Assembly: GCA_022841625.1 (NCBI GenBank)
Contig: JALHRD010000025.1
Coordinates: 1 to 64,000, forward strand
DNA length: 64,000 bases
Reading direction: 5' to 3'
From: Xanthobacteraceae bacterium
GTDB taxonomy: Bacteria; Pseudomonadota; Alphaproteobacteria; Rhizobiales; Xanthobacteraceae
Shown here: positions 9,656 through 18,632 of the stretch, piece after piece
Numbering within the stretch: the stretch's first letter is position 1
Layout of the letters: the number at the start of each line of letters is the position of its first letter
Program-made: the position numbers and the translations under genes
Notes under the pieces: model-generated
Databases searched by the model: none
Seen by the model: only the letters and a program-made list of their open reading frames with translations
Told to the model about the DNA's origin: nothing

Positions 9656-9912
9656 GGCTTGCTCCTTTCGCGATCTTGTCGATCATGTCCCGCATGACCG
9701 CCGTGCCCACCGTGCCCGCCGTGCATAAAAATGTGCATGAGCGGGCACAGGAGCAGCGGTAGCCAGACCAGCGCACCCAGGACATGAGCGCGGTGTTCGG
9801 TGAACAGCAGGATTCCTCCAATTGCTAGAAAGCCCAACAGAACCAGCCCGGCACGCGATGTCAGGAAGTTCCCCTGCGACTGATTTCGATGCTCGGCGTG
9901 TTCGTCCGACAT
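9652..9912 (-). CDS. Small His-rich membrane protein (DUF2933 type)
   Basis: An 86-residue protein. A charged, His-containing start (MSDEHAEHRN) is followed by two hydrophobic helices (about 20-38 and 43-62), then the tail HGGHGGHGGHAGHDR with regularly spaced histidines. The layout matches DUF2933 proteins found beside copper ATPases and cupredoxins. The histidines could bind Cu or another transition metal (inference). It sits between the cupredoxin gene (9 bp away) and the ICMT-family gene (ATGA overlap). Confidence 0.85.
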   Translation of the reverse strand: MSDEHAEHRNQSQGNFLTSRAGLVLLGFLAIGGILLFTEHRAHVLGALVWLPLLLCPLMHIFMHGGHGGHGGHAGHDRQDRERSKP

Positions 9913-9921
9913 GGAACTCTC

Positions 9922-10299
9922 CTATTCAACGATGAGGCGCCCGCGGAACATGCCCATCGGACATGCAAACGCGTATTCGCCCGGTTGCTTTGGCAGGAAC
10001 TCGACCGCCACTGTCTGACCGGTGGGGAGTTCGGCGCTCTTCTGAAAATCGGCGAAGATGACCTTGTCCGAGCACGACGCGGTCTCTTCCCGACGGAAAT
10101 TCAGCCGGACCGGCCGCCCGCTGCGCACGATGATCGTATCGGGGGTGTAGCCGCCCTTCACCAGGATCATCGCCTCCTGGTAACCGCCGCTTGTTTCAGT
10201 GGCCCGGAATCCCGTCGAGCGTTTGAGCCAGAAGAACCAAACGATGAAGGCCACCAGCGCAAGCCCGGTGACGGTGACAATCCAACGATCTGGCGTCAT
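9922..10299 (-). CDS. Membrane-anchored cupredoxin-like protein
   Basis: A 125-residue protein with one N-terminal membrane helix (about 7-25) and a cupredoxin-type beta-sandwich facing the periplasm. Type-1-copper-like ligands can be proposed from the C-terminal loop [17 protein letters not shown] (Cys and Met) with a further Cys at [14 protein letters not shown]; a conventional N-terminal His ligand is not obvious, so the site may be unusual. Its start overlaps the copA stop (ATGA), so a periplasmic copper-relay role linked to CopA is likely. Confidence 0.82.
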   Translation of the reverse strand: MTPDRWIVTVTGLALVAFIVWFFWLKRSTGFRATETSGGYQEAMILVKGGYTPDTIIVRSGRPVRLNFRREETASCSDKVIFADFQKSAELPTGQTVAVEFLPKQPGEYAFACPMGMFRGRLIVE

Positions 10300-12776
10300 G
10301 GTCCGATCCTCCTCGGTTGAAAGAAACGCAGACGGTTGGCGTTGGTGACGACCGTCACTGAACTAAACGCCATCGCAGCCGCGGCGATGAGCGGAGAAAG
10401 AAGCAGCCCAATGAACGGGTACAACAGGCCCATGGCCACCGGAATACCGAGAATGTTGTAGCCGAAGGCGCCGACAAGGTTCTGGCGCACATTGCGCATC
10501 GTCGCTTTGCTGATCTCAATCGCTGTTACAACACCCATCAAGCTGCCTTTGATCAACGTCACGTCGCTTGCTTCGATTGCAACATCGGTGCCGGTGCCAA
10601 TGGCGAATCCGACATCCGCTTGCGCCAGCGCTGGTGCGTCGTTGACGCCGTCGCCAACCATGCCGACGCTCTTGCCTTCCAATTGCAATTTCTGGACCTC
10701 GTGCGACTTGTCATTGGGCAGGACTTCGGCAAGCACGCGGTCGATTCCGACCTCTCGCGCAATAGCGCGGCCGGTGCGCTCGTTGTCGCCGGTGAGCATG
10801 ACGACCTCGATGCCGAGGCTCTTCAAGACCGCAATGGCCGCTTTCGAATCGGGCTTTACGGTGTCAGCGACCGCAACCAACCCGGCCGCACTGCCGTCGA
10901 TGGCAACGTACATCGGTGTCTTGCCTTCGCTGGCGAGGCGCTCCCAATCTGTCTGCTGCGATTCGATTGCGACGCCGCGACCGCGCATGAGCTTGGCGTT
11001 TCCGAACAGCACGTCGTGGCCGTCGATTCGGCCGCTCACGCCAAGCCCGGGAATTGCCAAAAAGCCCTCGGCGTCAACCAGCGTAAGCTTTCGTGCCTCG
11101 GCACCTTTGACGATGGCTTCTCCAAGCGGATGCTCGGAACCGCGTTCCAGCGATGCCGTCAGACGCAAGACCTCCCGCTCGTCATGGCCTGGCGTCACGA
11201 CCACGTCGGTCAATGCTGGCTCGCCGCGTGTGATCGTCCCGGTCTTGTCGAGAATGATGGAGTTGAGCTTTTCCGAAGCCTGCAAGGCATCGCCGGAGCG
11301 GATCAGGATTCCGTTCTCGGCCCCCTTGCCAATGCCCACGGTCAACGATGTCGGTGTGGCAAGTCCAAGCGCACACGGACACGCAATAATGAGCGTGGTG
11401 ACGAAGATGACGGTGGCGAAAATGAGCCGGGGTTCAGGACCGAAATTGTACCAAACAATGAATGCGAGGACTCCGAGGATCATGACGGCAGGGACGAAGT
11501 ATCCCGACACAGTGTCGACGACGCGCTGAATTGGCGCCTTCGAGCCCTGGGCATCCTTCACCATCCTGATGATGGTGGCGAGCGCGGTGTCCTTACCAAC
11601 CTTGGTCGCCGCGAAGCGGAAGCTACCGGTCTTGTTCAGCGTCCCACCAATGACTTCGTCGCCGGTCTGCTTCTCAACCGGCATCGATTCGCCGGTGATC
11701 ATCGACTCGTCGATCGCACTTGCCCCGGCGATCACCTTGCCGTCGACCGGGACCTTTTCGCCCGGCCTGACGACGATAACGTCTTCGACCAGCACTTCCT
11801 CAACCGGAATGTCGGTTTCCTTGCCGTCCCGGACGACCCGCGCGGTCTTGGCCTGCAGCCCGATCAGCTTCTTGATTGCCTGCGAAGTGCGTCCCTTGGC
11901 TTTGATCTCAAGGGCGAGCCCAAGAACAACCAGCGCCACCACGACGTCGGTCACGTCCCAGAACACTTCGGCGAGCGCCATGTTGGGGAATATTCCGGGC
12001 CACGCGACGGCAACGACCGAATAGGCGTAAGCCGCGCTGATGCCGATCGCGATCAGGGTGTGCATGTTGGCAGCGCGGTGCTTGAGCGCGTCCCACATAC
12101 CGGTGAAAAACTGCGAACCGGCCCACACCAGCACCGGAAAGCTCAGCACACCCAACAACGCCCAAACGGCCCGCCGGGTGTCGCTTCCCATCGGCATCCA
12201 CTCGCGCAGGCCTGGGATCAGGTCGGGATAGCTCAGCGCCATCACCGGGATCGAGATAACTGCCGCAAACCAAAATTTGCGCATTAAGGCGCGATATTCT
12301 TCTTCGTTTGCTGCCTCCGCGGGATCAAGAACGTCGCTTTTCGGATCCACTTTCGGATCGGCAACCCGGTAGCCGGCGGATTCGATCGCTCTGCGGATCG
12401 CTTCAAAATCGACTTTCTCGGGCTGATATTCGATGTCGACCGCATTCGGACCGAGGTTTGCGCGAGCGGAAATAACGCCTGGCGTCTGCCGCAGTGCCAA
12501 CTCGATTCGAACAACGCATGAGCTGCAATGCATGTTTTTGACCTGCGTTCGCGTCGTCGCCGTACCGGGCATGTAACCGAGCGACCGGATCGCTGTCAGG
12601 AACTCGGCTATTTTGGCGCGCGAAGAATCGTACTCGATCCTTGCCACATTCGTGACCGCATTGACCTGCACGGCAATTACGCCGGCGACATTCAAGAGCG
12701 CTTTTTCAACTGCGGGCGGGCAATGCGAACACGTCATTCCGCCAATTCGAAGTTCGACGTTTCGGGTTGAACTCAT
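10296..12776 (-). CDS. copA: Copper-translocating P1B-type ATPase
   Basis: Exports Cu(I) across the inner membrane at the cost of ATP. At 826 residues it has two N-terminal HMA domains with GMTCSHC (13-19) and NMHCSSC (81-87), eight predicted helices, the TGES actuator loop (361-364), the transmembrane metal motif CPC (466-468), the phosphorylation motif DKTGT (510-514) and GDGVNDAP in the hinge. CPC with a downstream Met-rich helix indicates the Cu(I)-ATPase subclass. It is the first gene of the copA-cupredoxin-DUF2933-ICMT-ftsH module. No CueR-type regulator is visible alongside it. Confidence 0.95.
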   Translation of the reverse strand: MSSTRNVELRIGGMTCSHCPPAVEKALLNVAGVIAVQVNAVTNVARIEYDSSRAKIAEFLTAIRSLGYMPGTATTRTQVKNMHCSSCVVRIELALRQTPGVISARANLGPNAVDIEYQPEKVDFEAIRRAIESAGYRVADPKVDPKSDVLDPAEAANEEEYRALMRKFWFAAVISIPVMALSYPDLIPGLREWMPMGSDTRRAVWALLGVLSFPVLVWAGSQFFTGMWDALKHRAANMHTLIAIGISAAYAYSVVAVAWPGIFPNMALAEVFWDVTDVVVALVVLGLALEIKAKGRTSQAIKKLIGLQAKTARVVRDGKETDIPVEEVLVEDVIVVRPGEKVPVDGKVIAGASAIDESMITGESMPVEKQTGDEVIGGTLNKTGSFRFAATKVGKDTALATIIRMVKDAQGSKAPIQRVVDTVSGYFVPAVMILGVLAFIVWYNFGPEPRLIFATVIFVTTLIIACPCALGLATPTSLTVGIGKGAENGILIRSGDALQASEKLNSIILDKTGTITRGEPALTDVVVTPGHDEREVLRLTASLERGSEHPLGEAIVKGAEARKLTLVDAEGFLAIPGLGVSGRIDGHDVLFGNAKLMRGRGVAIESQQTDWERLASEGKTPMYVAIDGSAAGLVAVADTVKPDSKAAIAVLKSLGIEVVMLTGDNERTGRAIAREVGIDRVLAEVLPNDKSHEVQKLQLEGKSVGMVGDGVNDAPALAQADVGFAIGTGTDVAIEASDVTLIKGSLMGVVTAIEISKATMRNVRQNLVGAFGYNILGIPVAMGLLYPFIGLLLSPLIAAAAMAFSSVTVVTNANRLRFFQPRRIGP

Positions 12777-12909
12777 GACCTATCTTGCTCGCTTCTTTTG
12801 CTCAGTTCGTCCGCGTAATCCCGAATGGCGACGCGGAAGGAATCAGACAGCGCGCCCGTAGCAATCGGCCGCGCTGTCTCGAAGGACGGCTATGCCTCAA
12901 CGGACTCGA

Positions 12910-13455
12910 TCATTTCGCGCCGGGCTGCATCTGTGGCATCGTCTGGCCGGGCGGCATCTGCTCAGGCTGCATTTGCCCCTGCATTGTCTGCATCATTTTC
13001 ATCATTCCCATCATCATCTTCATCATTTCTTGCATCTGGCCTTGCATCATCGGGCAATTCATCATCATGCCGCCCTGCATCTGGCCTTGACCCGTTGTTG
13101 GCGGTGCGGATTCTGCCGGGGTCGGCGCCGGGGCTGCGCCCTGCGCCATAACGACGCCGAGTTTGCCCAGCGTCGCTTTGTCGGGCTCGCCGGTGACCGG
13201 CAGATGATGTTGGGACTGATACGTCCTGATCGCAGCCCGCGTTTCGTCGTTCAAAACACCGCTCGCCTTCACAGCGATACCTTGCTTGTTCAGCGCATCC
13301 TGAAGGGCTTTGATGGTTGCTTCAGGCAAGGTAACCACCGTCGCTGCAGGCGACGTGGTTTGAGCCAACGCACTCATTGTCGATGCGTTCGACAGCACGA
13401 ACATAACGGCTAGAATCGCCGCTCCGAATCGCAAGCATTTCAAAGTGGAACTCAT
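12910..13455 (-). CDS. Secreted peptidoglycan-binding protein with Met-rich tail
   Basis: A 181-residue protein from ATG 13455, which has GGAG about 8 nt upstream; an upstream in-frame ATG at 13527 lacks support. A signal peptide (to about residue 33, STMSALAQ) precedes one peptidoglycan_binding_1 domain (ATIKALQDALNKQGI...LPVTGEPDKATLGKLG), a Pro/Ala linker, then a tail of about 65 residues dominated by Met and Gln with one Cys (MMMNCPMM, MMKMMMGMMKMM). Met clusters bind Cu(I) in proteins such as CopC, PcoA and CusF. A wall-bound periplasmic copper buffer is the simplest inference, given copA 134 bp away. Confidence 0.8.
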   Translation of the reverse strand: MSSTLKCLRFGAAILAVMFVLSNASTMSALAQTTSPAATVVTLPEATIKALQDALNKQGIAVKASGVLNDETRAAIRTYQSQHHLPVTGEPDKATLGKLGVVMAQGAAPAPTPAESAPPTTGQGQMQGGMMMNCPMMQGQMQEMMKMMMGMMKMMQTMQGQMQPEQMPPGQTMPQMQPGAK

Positions 13456-13711
13456 CTTCGTTCTCCGTTTACTGATGTGAAGTTTCTGACATGTGGATTG
13501 CATGACTCGTCTCCCCTTGGGATCCATTTGCGTTTCCTATGAATGTCGTCTGCGTGTGGACATTGCTGTGGCCGCTTCGATCTGACGTCCACGATTGTTC
13601 GGCCGCTCGGAACTGCTCAGCGCGCAGGCGCATGAGCGAAGTCGAGGCGAAAGCAAGCGCTGCAGCGGCACCGGCACGATCAATTTCTACCGGCTGGGCC
13701 GCAGCAGCAGC

Positions 13712-14185
13712 TCAAGCAATGGTTCGAGGGGGCCGAAAGGTAGGAGAAGGAATTGTGTAAAAGACGGGTGACCCTTGCGAGTCGACGTAAGCGCAAGAAA
13801 TATCGATAAGAGCGAAGTTATCACTCGACGCAAGAACTGTCGGCGCACATGCAGCGCAGCATCCTTTTGCACAGGCATCGCCGGTGCAGTGATTGCCGGA
13901 GATGTTGCAGCATTGGAACGCCGGCACCTGACTTGGGCTTGCAGCAGCTGCACTCGCGACGTCAAAAACGTCGACAGCCACTTTTTGCAGAGTGCCATTA
14001 GAATGCAACTCTACAGCGGCAATAGTGATTTTTACATGTTTCGCTGCTTTGGCAGCGCTTGCGCAAGCTTGAGAAATATCCGTCGAAGCGAGAAGAAAAA
14101 GCAGAGACAAAGCCACCACCCCCAACAGGATTGCAGCTCTTGTGCATCCGCGCATTTGCGATCGAAATGTAACTGCTTCGATCAT
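13712..14185 (-). CDS. Secreted Cys-rich protein of unknown function
   Basis: A 157-residue protein not recognised as a named family. A signal peptide is likely (hydrophobic residues 17-35, then DISQACASA). The mature part has a beta-like stretch (HVKITIAAVELHSNGTLQKVAVDVFDV) followed by the cluster FQCCNISGNHCTGDACAKGC and a further CAAC, with the spacing CC-x6-C-x4-C-x3-CC-x2-C. This suggests disulfides or metal coordination. AGGTAGG precedes the ATG by a few bases. Its place behind the Met-rich copper protein favours a metal role. It could also be a general envelope-stress protein. Confidence 0.65.
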   Translation of the reverse strand: MIEAVTFRSQMRGCTRAAILLGVVALSLLFLLASTDISQACASAAKAAKHVKITIAAVELHSNGTLQKVAVDVFDVASAAAASPSQVPAFQCCNISGNHCTGDACAKGCCAACAPTVLASSDNFALIDISCAYVDSQGSPVFYTIPSPTFRPPRTIA

Positions 14186-14227
14186 GGAACCTACCTTATT
14201 TAAACATACACCGATTTCCAGGGGATG

Positions 14228-14416
14228 TTAATGGTCCCTTGCCGACCACCAGTCCTTCCCGACAAGATTATGGGTATTGCCATGATCGGGCGGCAACCCA
14301 ACCCCGCTTCGCGAAGTGAACTTCTGGTCGACACGTTCCCATCCTCGGTCAAGAATCAAGCCGGAACCTATGGCTATGACGAGTGCAGCAGCTACAGCAG
14401 CAAAGAAGGCACGCAT
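14228..14416 (-). CDS. Small single-helix exported protein
   Basis: A 62-residue protein beginning with a strongly hydrophobic helix (MRAFFAAVAAALVIAIGSGLIL), then a short polar tail. Similar-looking short anchored proteins are common in Bradyrhizobium-type genomes, with no known function. A strong ribosome-binding site, GGGGAGGA, lies 6-7 nt upstream of the ATG. It is divergent from the RNase operon; the FNR box at 14470-14483 lies 54 bp upstream and could also control this gene. Confidence 0.65.
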   Translation of the reverse strand: MRAFFAAVAAALVIAIGSGLILDRGWERVDQKFTSRSGVGLPPDHGNTHNLVGKDWWSARDH

Positions 14417-14469
14417 GGCTTATCCTCCCCTCTTACAGTAGAAACCTAGCGCGTCGCGGGTCGGGTGAA

Positions 14470-14483
14470 TTGATGCTGATCAA
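14470..14483 (+). promoter_or_regulatory. FNR/FixK-type box TTGAT-GCTG-ATCAA
   Basis: A perfect palindrome TTGATGCTGATCAA, identical to the FNR/FixK consensus TTGAT-N4-ATCAA. It lies 97 bp before the beta-CASP gene and 54 bp before the divergent small gene. Oxygen-responsive CRP/FNR-family activators bind such sites in alphaproteobacteria, so induction under low oxygen is expected. Which member (FixK, FnrN or another) cannot be told. Confidence 0.8.
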
Positions 14484-14579
14484 ATCCATTTCGATACAGA
14501 AAGGCATAAAATCATCAAATAGGCGGGAGCCTCAGTCCACTAACTTCGGCCATTGAAGCGATTATTGTGAAATCATTTT

Positions 14580-15944
14580 ATGAACATAACCCTCTCCTTC
14601 CTGGGCGGGGCTGGCACGGTGACCGGCTCAAAATTTCTGCTCCAGCGTGAGCAACACAATCTTCTTATCGATTGCGGGCTGTTTCAGGGGTTCAAGGCGC
14701 TGCGTCTGAAGAACTGGGCGCCATTCCCGATCGAGCCCCGCACCATCGGTTCGGTTGTCCTCACGCACGCACATCTTGACCACAGCGGCTACCTACCCGT
14801 GATGGTCAAGCGTGGCTTCAAAGGGCGTGTCTTCTGCACGCGCGCCACGGGTGAACTCTGCGCAGTCCTGCTCCCCGATGCCGGGCACCTGCAGGAGAAG
14901 GACGCCGACTACGCGAACCGCCACAAGTTTTCCAAGCATAAGCCCGCAATGCCGCTTTACACTGAACAGGACGCGTGGGCCGCTCTCGACCAGCTGACAC
15001 CGGCGCCCTTTGACGAGGAGCAGGCCCTACCGAACGGCGCCAAGCTATGGTTTCGTCGGATGGGACACATCTTGGGCGCAGCGTCTGCTCAAATCGATTG
15101 GGGCGGCATCACTGTTGTTTTCTCCGGCGATATCGGGCGCTATGGCGATGCGACGATGGTCGACCCCGTATCGGTCGATCGGGCCGACTATCTCTTGGTG
15201 GAATCCACCTATGGCAATCGGCGGCACGATAAGCGCGATCCGGCCGATGCCCTCGCGGAGGTCATCAGCGACACGATCGGCCGCGGAGGAACCGTCGTCA
15301 TCCCGGCGTTCGCGGTCGGACGCGTTCAAAGCATCTTGTTTCACCTGCACGCCCTCAGATCCAAGGGCCTGCTGGCAAACGTGCCGATTTTTCTCGATAG
15401 TCCGATGGCGGTGGACGCCAGCGAAGTCTTCTGCAGATACGTCAAGGATCACAAGCTTTCCGAGACCGAATGCCGGCGCTCCTGTGCCGTCGCGGAATAC
15501 GCTCGCAGCGTTGAGGACTCCAAGGCGCTCACCGCCAACCCGGTGCCGAAGGTCATCGTTTCTGCAAGCGGAATGGCGACGGGTGGGCGCGTGCTACATC
15601 ATCTCAAACGCTATGCTCCGGACCCGAAGAGCACAATTCTATTTGCTGGCTTTCAGGCCGGTGGCACCCGTGGCGCCGCGATGGTGTCCGGAGCAGAAAG
15701 CATCAAGATACACGGCGAATACGTGCCGGTTCGCGCGCAGGTGAAAAATCTCGAAATGCTGTCCGCCCATGCCGATGCGGATGAAATTCTCAGATGGCTG
15801 CGGGGCTTCAAGGCGGCTCCCAAGATGACCTATCTGGTGCATGGCGAGCCGAGTGCGTCTGATGCTTTGCGTCACCGGATTGAGGAGGAACTGGGCTGGC
15901 CGTGCAGGGTCCCCGACCTCGGGGAGAAGGTCGAGTTGACATGA
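14580..15944 (+). CDS. MBL-fold beta-CASP ribonuclease-like metallohydrolase
   Basis: A 454-residue zinc-dependent hydrolase. The N-terminal metallo-beta-lactamase part carries HAHLDHSG (about residue 64), the motif binding two zinc ions, with further ligands in GHILGAASA and SGDIGR. The beta-CASP insert includes VESTYGNRRH and SASGMATGGRVLHHL, and the C-terminal LSAHADADEI and VHGEPSASDALRHRI complete the RNA-specificity motif set. Such proteins process or degrade RNA, as Thermus and archaeal homologues do. It is first in a three-gene operon whose downstream starts overlap (ATGA), behind an FNR box, suggesting RNA turnover under oxygen limitation. Confidence 0.9.
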   Translation: MNITLSFLGGAGTVTGSKFLLQREQHNLLIDCGLFQGFKALRLKNWAPFPIEPRTIGSVVLTHAHLDHSGYLPVMVKRGFKGRVFCTRATGELCAVLLPDAGHLQEKDADYANRHKFSKHKPAMPLYTEQDAWAALDQLTPAPFDEEQALPNGAKLWFRRMGHILGAASAQIDWGGITVVFSGDIGRYGDATMVDPVSVDRADYLLVESTYGNRRHDKRDPADALAEVISDTIGRGGTVVIPAFAVGRVQSILFHLHALRSKGLLANVPIFLDSPMAVDASEVFCRYVKDHKLSETECRRSCAVAEYARSVEDSKALTANPVPKVIVSASGMATGGRVLHHLKRYAPDPKSTILFAGFQAGGTRGAAMVSGAESIKIHGEYVPVRAQVKNLEMLSAHADADEILRWLRGFKAAPKMTYLVHGEPSASDALRHRIEEELGWPCRVPDLGEKVELT

Positions 15945-17482
15945 ACGGACGGGGAAAATCTGAAACGCGCCACGCGGGCATGGCACCCAACAGTGTACGC
16001 GCGCGGCGCCTCGGGCTGGACACCCAATACGAAGCCATCGTCGTCATGCACAAGGAATGCGATGTCTGCCGATCTGAGGGGTTTTCGGCCCATACTCGCG
16101 TTTTGCTCTGCAACGGGAAACGGCAAGTCATTGCCACCCTGTATCAAGCAACAGGCGATCTCATCTCGCATGATGAGGCCGCATTGTCCGAATCAGCCTG
16201 GAGACGCCTTAGCTTGAATGAAGGCGACACGATTACCGTGACCCACCCTGCTCCGCTTGATTCCCTCAGCCACGTCCGCAGCCGCATCTATGGACACGAC
16301 CTGGGCGAACCCGCGTTCAACGCCATCGTCCGCGACGTCGTCGATGGCAAGTATTCGGACATTTATCTCTCGTCCTTTCTCACGGCCTGCGCGGCAAGGC
16401 CGCTCGATCACAAGGAAGTACTCGCGTTGACCCACGCCATGGTGGAAACAGGCGAACGACTACGCTGGCCTGCCGGCATCATCGTCGACAAGCATTGCGT
16501 CGGCGGCCTTCCCGGAAATCGGACGACCCCCCTCATCGTGGCAATCGTGGCATCACTGGGTCTCACGATGCCAAAGACGTCGTCGCGCGCAATCACGTCG
16601 CCAGCGGGGACCGCCGACGCCATGGAGACGATGGCCCCGGTCGATCTCGATACCGCTGCGATTCGACAGGTGGTCGAGCGTGAAGGCGGATGCGTGGTAT
16701 GGGGCGGCGCGATCAAGCTGAGCCCGGCGGACGACATCCTCATCCGTGTCGAGCGCGCTTTGGACCTCGACAGCGAAGGGCAGCTGATTGCCTCGGTCCT
16801 GTCCAAGAAGATCGCTGCGGGTTCTACGCATGTCGTGATCGATCTGCCCGTTGGCCCGACGGCGAAAGTACGCAGCGCGGAGACCGCCAAGGCCCTTTCC
16901 CAGGACATCGTCGAGGTTGCCGAAACTTTTGGATTGAAGGTCAAGACGCTGGCGACCGATGGACTACAACCTGTCGGGCGGGGAATCGGCCCCGCTCTTG
17001 AGGCCCGCGATGTCCTATCAGTCCTGCGATGCGAACCAGATGCTCCGCAGGATTTGCGGCAAAGGGCGACCGCGCTCGCCGGTGCCTTGCTGGAACTGGC
17101 GGGAGCCGCGCCTCCAGATGGCGGTGAAACATTGGCCACCGCCGCGCTTGACAATGGCCGCGCCTGGACGAAGTTTCAGCGGATCTGCGAAGCGCAAGGA
17201 GGAATGCGCGTACCGCCGACCTCAAGCCAGCAACGACCGCTGTTGGCGGAACGATCGGGGGATGTGCTCGCCATTGACAACCGCAGGATTGCACGTCTTG
17301 CAAAACTCGCCGGCGCGCCCGACGACAAGGCCGCTGGCGTTGACTTACACGTTTCCGTCGGGGACGAGGTCACATTGGGACAACCACTGTGTACCGTCCA
17401 CACGGAGTCACCTGGGGAGTTGGCCTACGCCTTCGACTATGCCTCGGCCAATCACGACATCATTGCGATCCGCGAACCATGA
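15941..17482 (+). CDS. AMP/thymidine phosphorylase-family enzyme (archaeal-like)
   Basis: A 513-residue pyrimidine-phosphorylase-fold enzyme. The long N-terminal domain (about 95 residues) before IRDVVDGKYSDI, the motifs GIIVDKHCVGGLPGNRTTPL, PKTSSRAITSPAGTADAMETM and VVWGGAIKLSPADDILIRVERAL, and the C-terminal AIDNRRIARLAKLAGAPDDKAAG match archaeal AMP phosphorylases. Those split nucleoside monophosphates with phosphate into base and ribose 1,5-bisphosphate. Plain thymidine phosphorylases are shorter. The ATG at 15941 overlaps the upstream stop (ATGA), and its own stop overlaps the next start, so the three products are co-translated. The NMP substrate is inferred, not shown. Confidence 0.85.
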   Translation: MNGRGKSETRHAGMAPNSVRARRLGLDTQYEAIVVMHKECDVCRSEGFSAHTRVLLCNGKRQVIATLYQATGDLISHDEAALSESAWRRLSLNEGDTITVTHPAPLDSLSHVRSRIYGHDLGEPAFNAIVRDVVDGKYSDIYLSSFLTACAARPLDHKEVLALTHAMVETGERLRWPAGIIVDKHCVGGLPGNRTTPLIVAIVASLGLTMPKTSSRAITSPAGTADAMETMAPVDLDTAAIRQVVEREGGCVVWGGAIKLSPADDILIRVERALDLDSEGQLIASVLSKKIAAGSTHVVIDLPVGPTAKVRSAETAKALSQDIVEVAETFGLKVKTLATDGLQPVGRGIGPALEARDVLSVLRCEPDAPQDLRQRATALAGALLELAGAAPPDGGETLATAALDNGRAWTKFQRICEAQGGMRVPPTSSQQRPLLAERSGDVLAIDNRRIARLAKLAGAPDDKAAGVDLHVSVGDEVTLGQPLCTVHTESPGELAYAFDYASANHDIIAIREP

Positions 17483-18375
17483 CAACGCCGCTCCTAATTG
17501 GGATGCCCGGCAATGAAGCGATGACAAAGTCGCTGATGCCATTTCTTGGTGCCGAGATCGGCCAAGTCGAGTTGCGCGCATTTCCCGATGGTGAAACACA
17601 TTTGCAATTCCTAACCGATCTATCGGGACGGGCTCTCATAATTATTTGCACGATGAATCACCCAAACGAAAGGATTTTACCATTGTTGTTTGCGGCCGCG
17701 ACGGCGCGCGAGCTCGGCGCATCGACTGTCGGCCTAGTCGCACCCTATCTCGCGTATATGCGACAAGACCGGCGCTTCAAACCGGGCGAGGCCGTGACTT
17801 CGCGTCAAGTCGCCCGTCTGTTTTCCGACGCCTTCGATTGGCTGGTAACGGTCGATCCACACCTTCACCGTTATGGCTCGCTCAGTGAAATCTATCGTAT
17901 TCCCACTTGCGTCGTCCACGCCGCCCCCCTGATGTCGCAATGGATCAGATCACACGTGCCAAATCCGGTGATCATCGGCCCCGATAGCGAGAGCGACCAG
18001 TGGGTGTCAGCCGTGGCAAAGGACGCCAACGCGCCATACACGGTCCTGCAGAAAGTTCGGCACGGCGACCGCGCAGTGGAAATCTCCGTTCGGAATTTGC
18101 AGGATCTCGATGGGCGCACGCCCGTTATCGTTGACGACATCATATCGAGCGGACGAACAATGATTGAAGCTGTCCGCCTTCTTATCGCTCGCGGGGCTAC
18201 GACCCCTGTATGTATTGCGGTCCACGGACTGTTCGCCGATAACTCGAATGCCTTACTCGTTCAGGCAGGCGCACGCGTGATCACCTCAAACAGCATACCC
18301 CACGAGACCAACGGTATCGATCTGGGCGAAATCATCGCCGCATCGATCCGCGAGCTTGCACAGATGCCGTCCTAA
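17479..18375 (+). CDS. Ribose-phosphate pyrophosphokinase-like protein (archaeal/class III-like)
   Basis: A 298-residue enzyme of the PRPP synthetase/phosphoribosyltransferase fold. Visible motifs are FPDGETHLQF, the ATP-loop region YLAYMRQDRRFKPGEAVTSR, VDPHLHRYGSL and the PRPP loop VIVDDIISSGRTMIEA. The catalytic-loop region LQKVRHGDRAVEI resembles the shorter archaeal class rather than the bacterial housekeeping enzyme, so this is probably a second, specialised PRPP synthetase. It would make PRPP from ribose 5-phosphate and ATP. The start overlaps the upstream stop (ATGA). The product could feed nucleotide salvage alongside the phosphorylase. Confidence 0.87.
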   Translation: MTTPLLIGMPGNEAMTKSLMPFLGAEIGQVELRAFPDGETHLQFLTDLSGRALIIICTMNHPNERILPLLFAAATARELGASTVGLVAPYLAYMRQDRRFKPGEAVTSRQVARLFSDAFDWLVTVDPHLHRYGSLSEIYRIPTCVVHAAPLMSQWIRSHVPNPVIIGPDSESDQWVSAVAKDANAPYTVLQKVRHGDRAVEISVRNLQDLDGRTPVIVDDIISSGRTMIEAVRLLIARGATTPVCIAVHGLFADNSNALLVQAGARVITSNSIPHETNGIDLGEIIAASIRELAQMPS

Positions 18376-18404
18376 AACTTAACCCACAAACATCAGGTGC
18401 GATC

Positions 18405-18632
18405 ATGATGATGGATAATTGGACTTTAATGACAGGCTATGGCGTTTTTCACTGGCTGATCTTCGTGGCGATGGTCGCGATCGTTCTATACCCGCTTGGG
18501 CGAATTCTTAATCGTATCGGCTTGTCGCCATTTTGGTCGTTGCTCGTGTTCGTCCCGTTCGTGAACTTGATTTTCCTTTGGGTACTCGCATTCAGCGAAT
18601 GGCCTGTGGAAAGAAAATCGGGGCGAACCTGA
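18405..18632 (+). CDS. Small two-helix membrane protein
   Basis: A 75-residue protein with hydrophobic helices at about 14-31 and 42-64 around a short loop (GRILNRIGLSPFW), ending in a charged tail. Small proteins with this WSLLVFVPFVNLIFLW pattern are frequent in alphaproteobacteria and have no assigned role. It lies 29 bp after the PRPP-synthetase gene and may share the FNR-controlled transcript. The first of two adjacent ATGs is used. Confidence 0.7.
   Translation: MMMDNWTLMTGYGVFHWLIFVAMVAIVLYPLGRILNRIGLSPFWSLLVFVPFVNLIFLWVLAFSEWPVERKSGRT

Noticed and set aside
10620-12287. 555-codon plus-strand frame antisense to copA
   Set aside because: Long frames opposite GC-rich genes are common; composition is Arg/His/Asp-rich and it shows no domain, while the copA frame is unmistakable.
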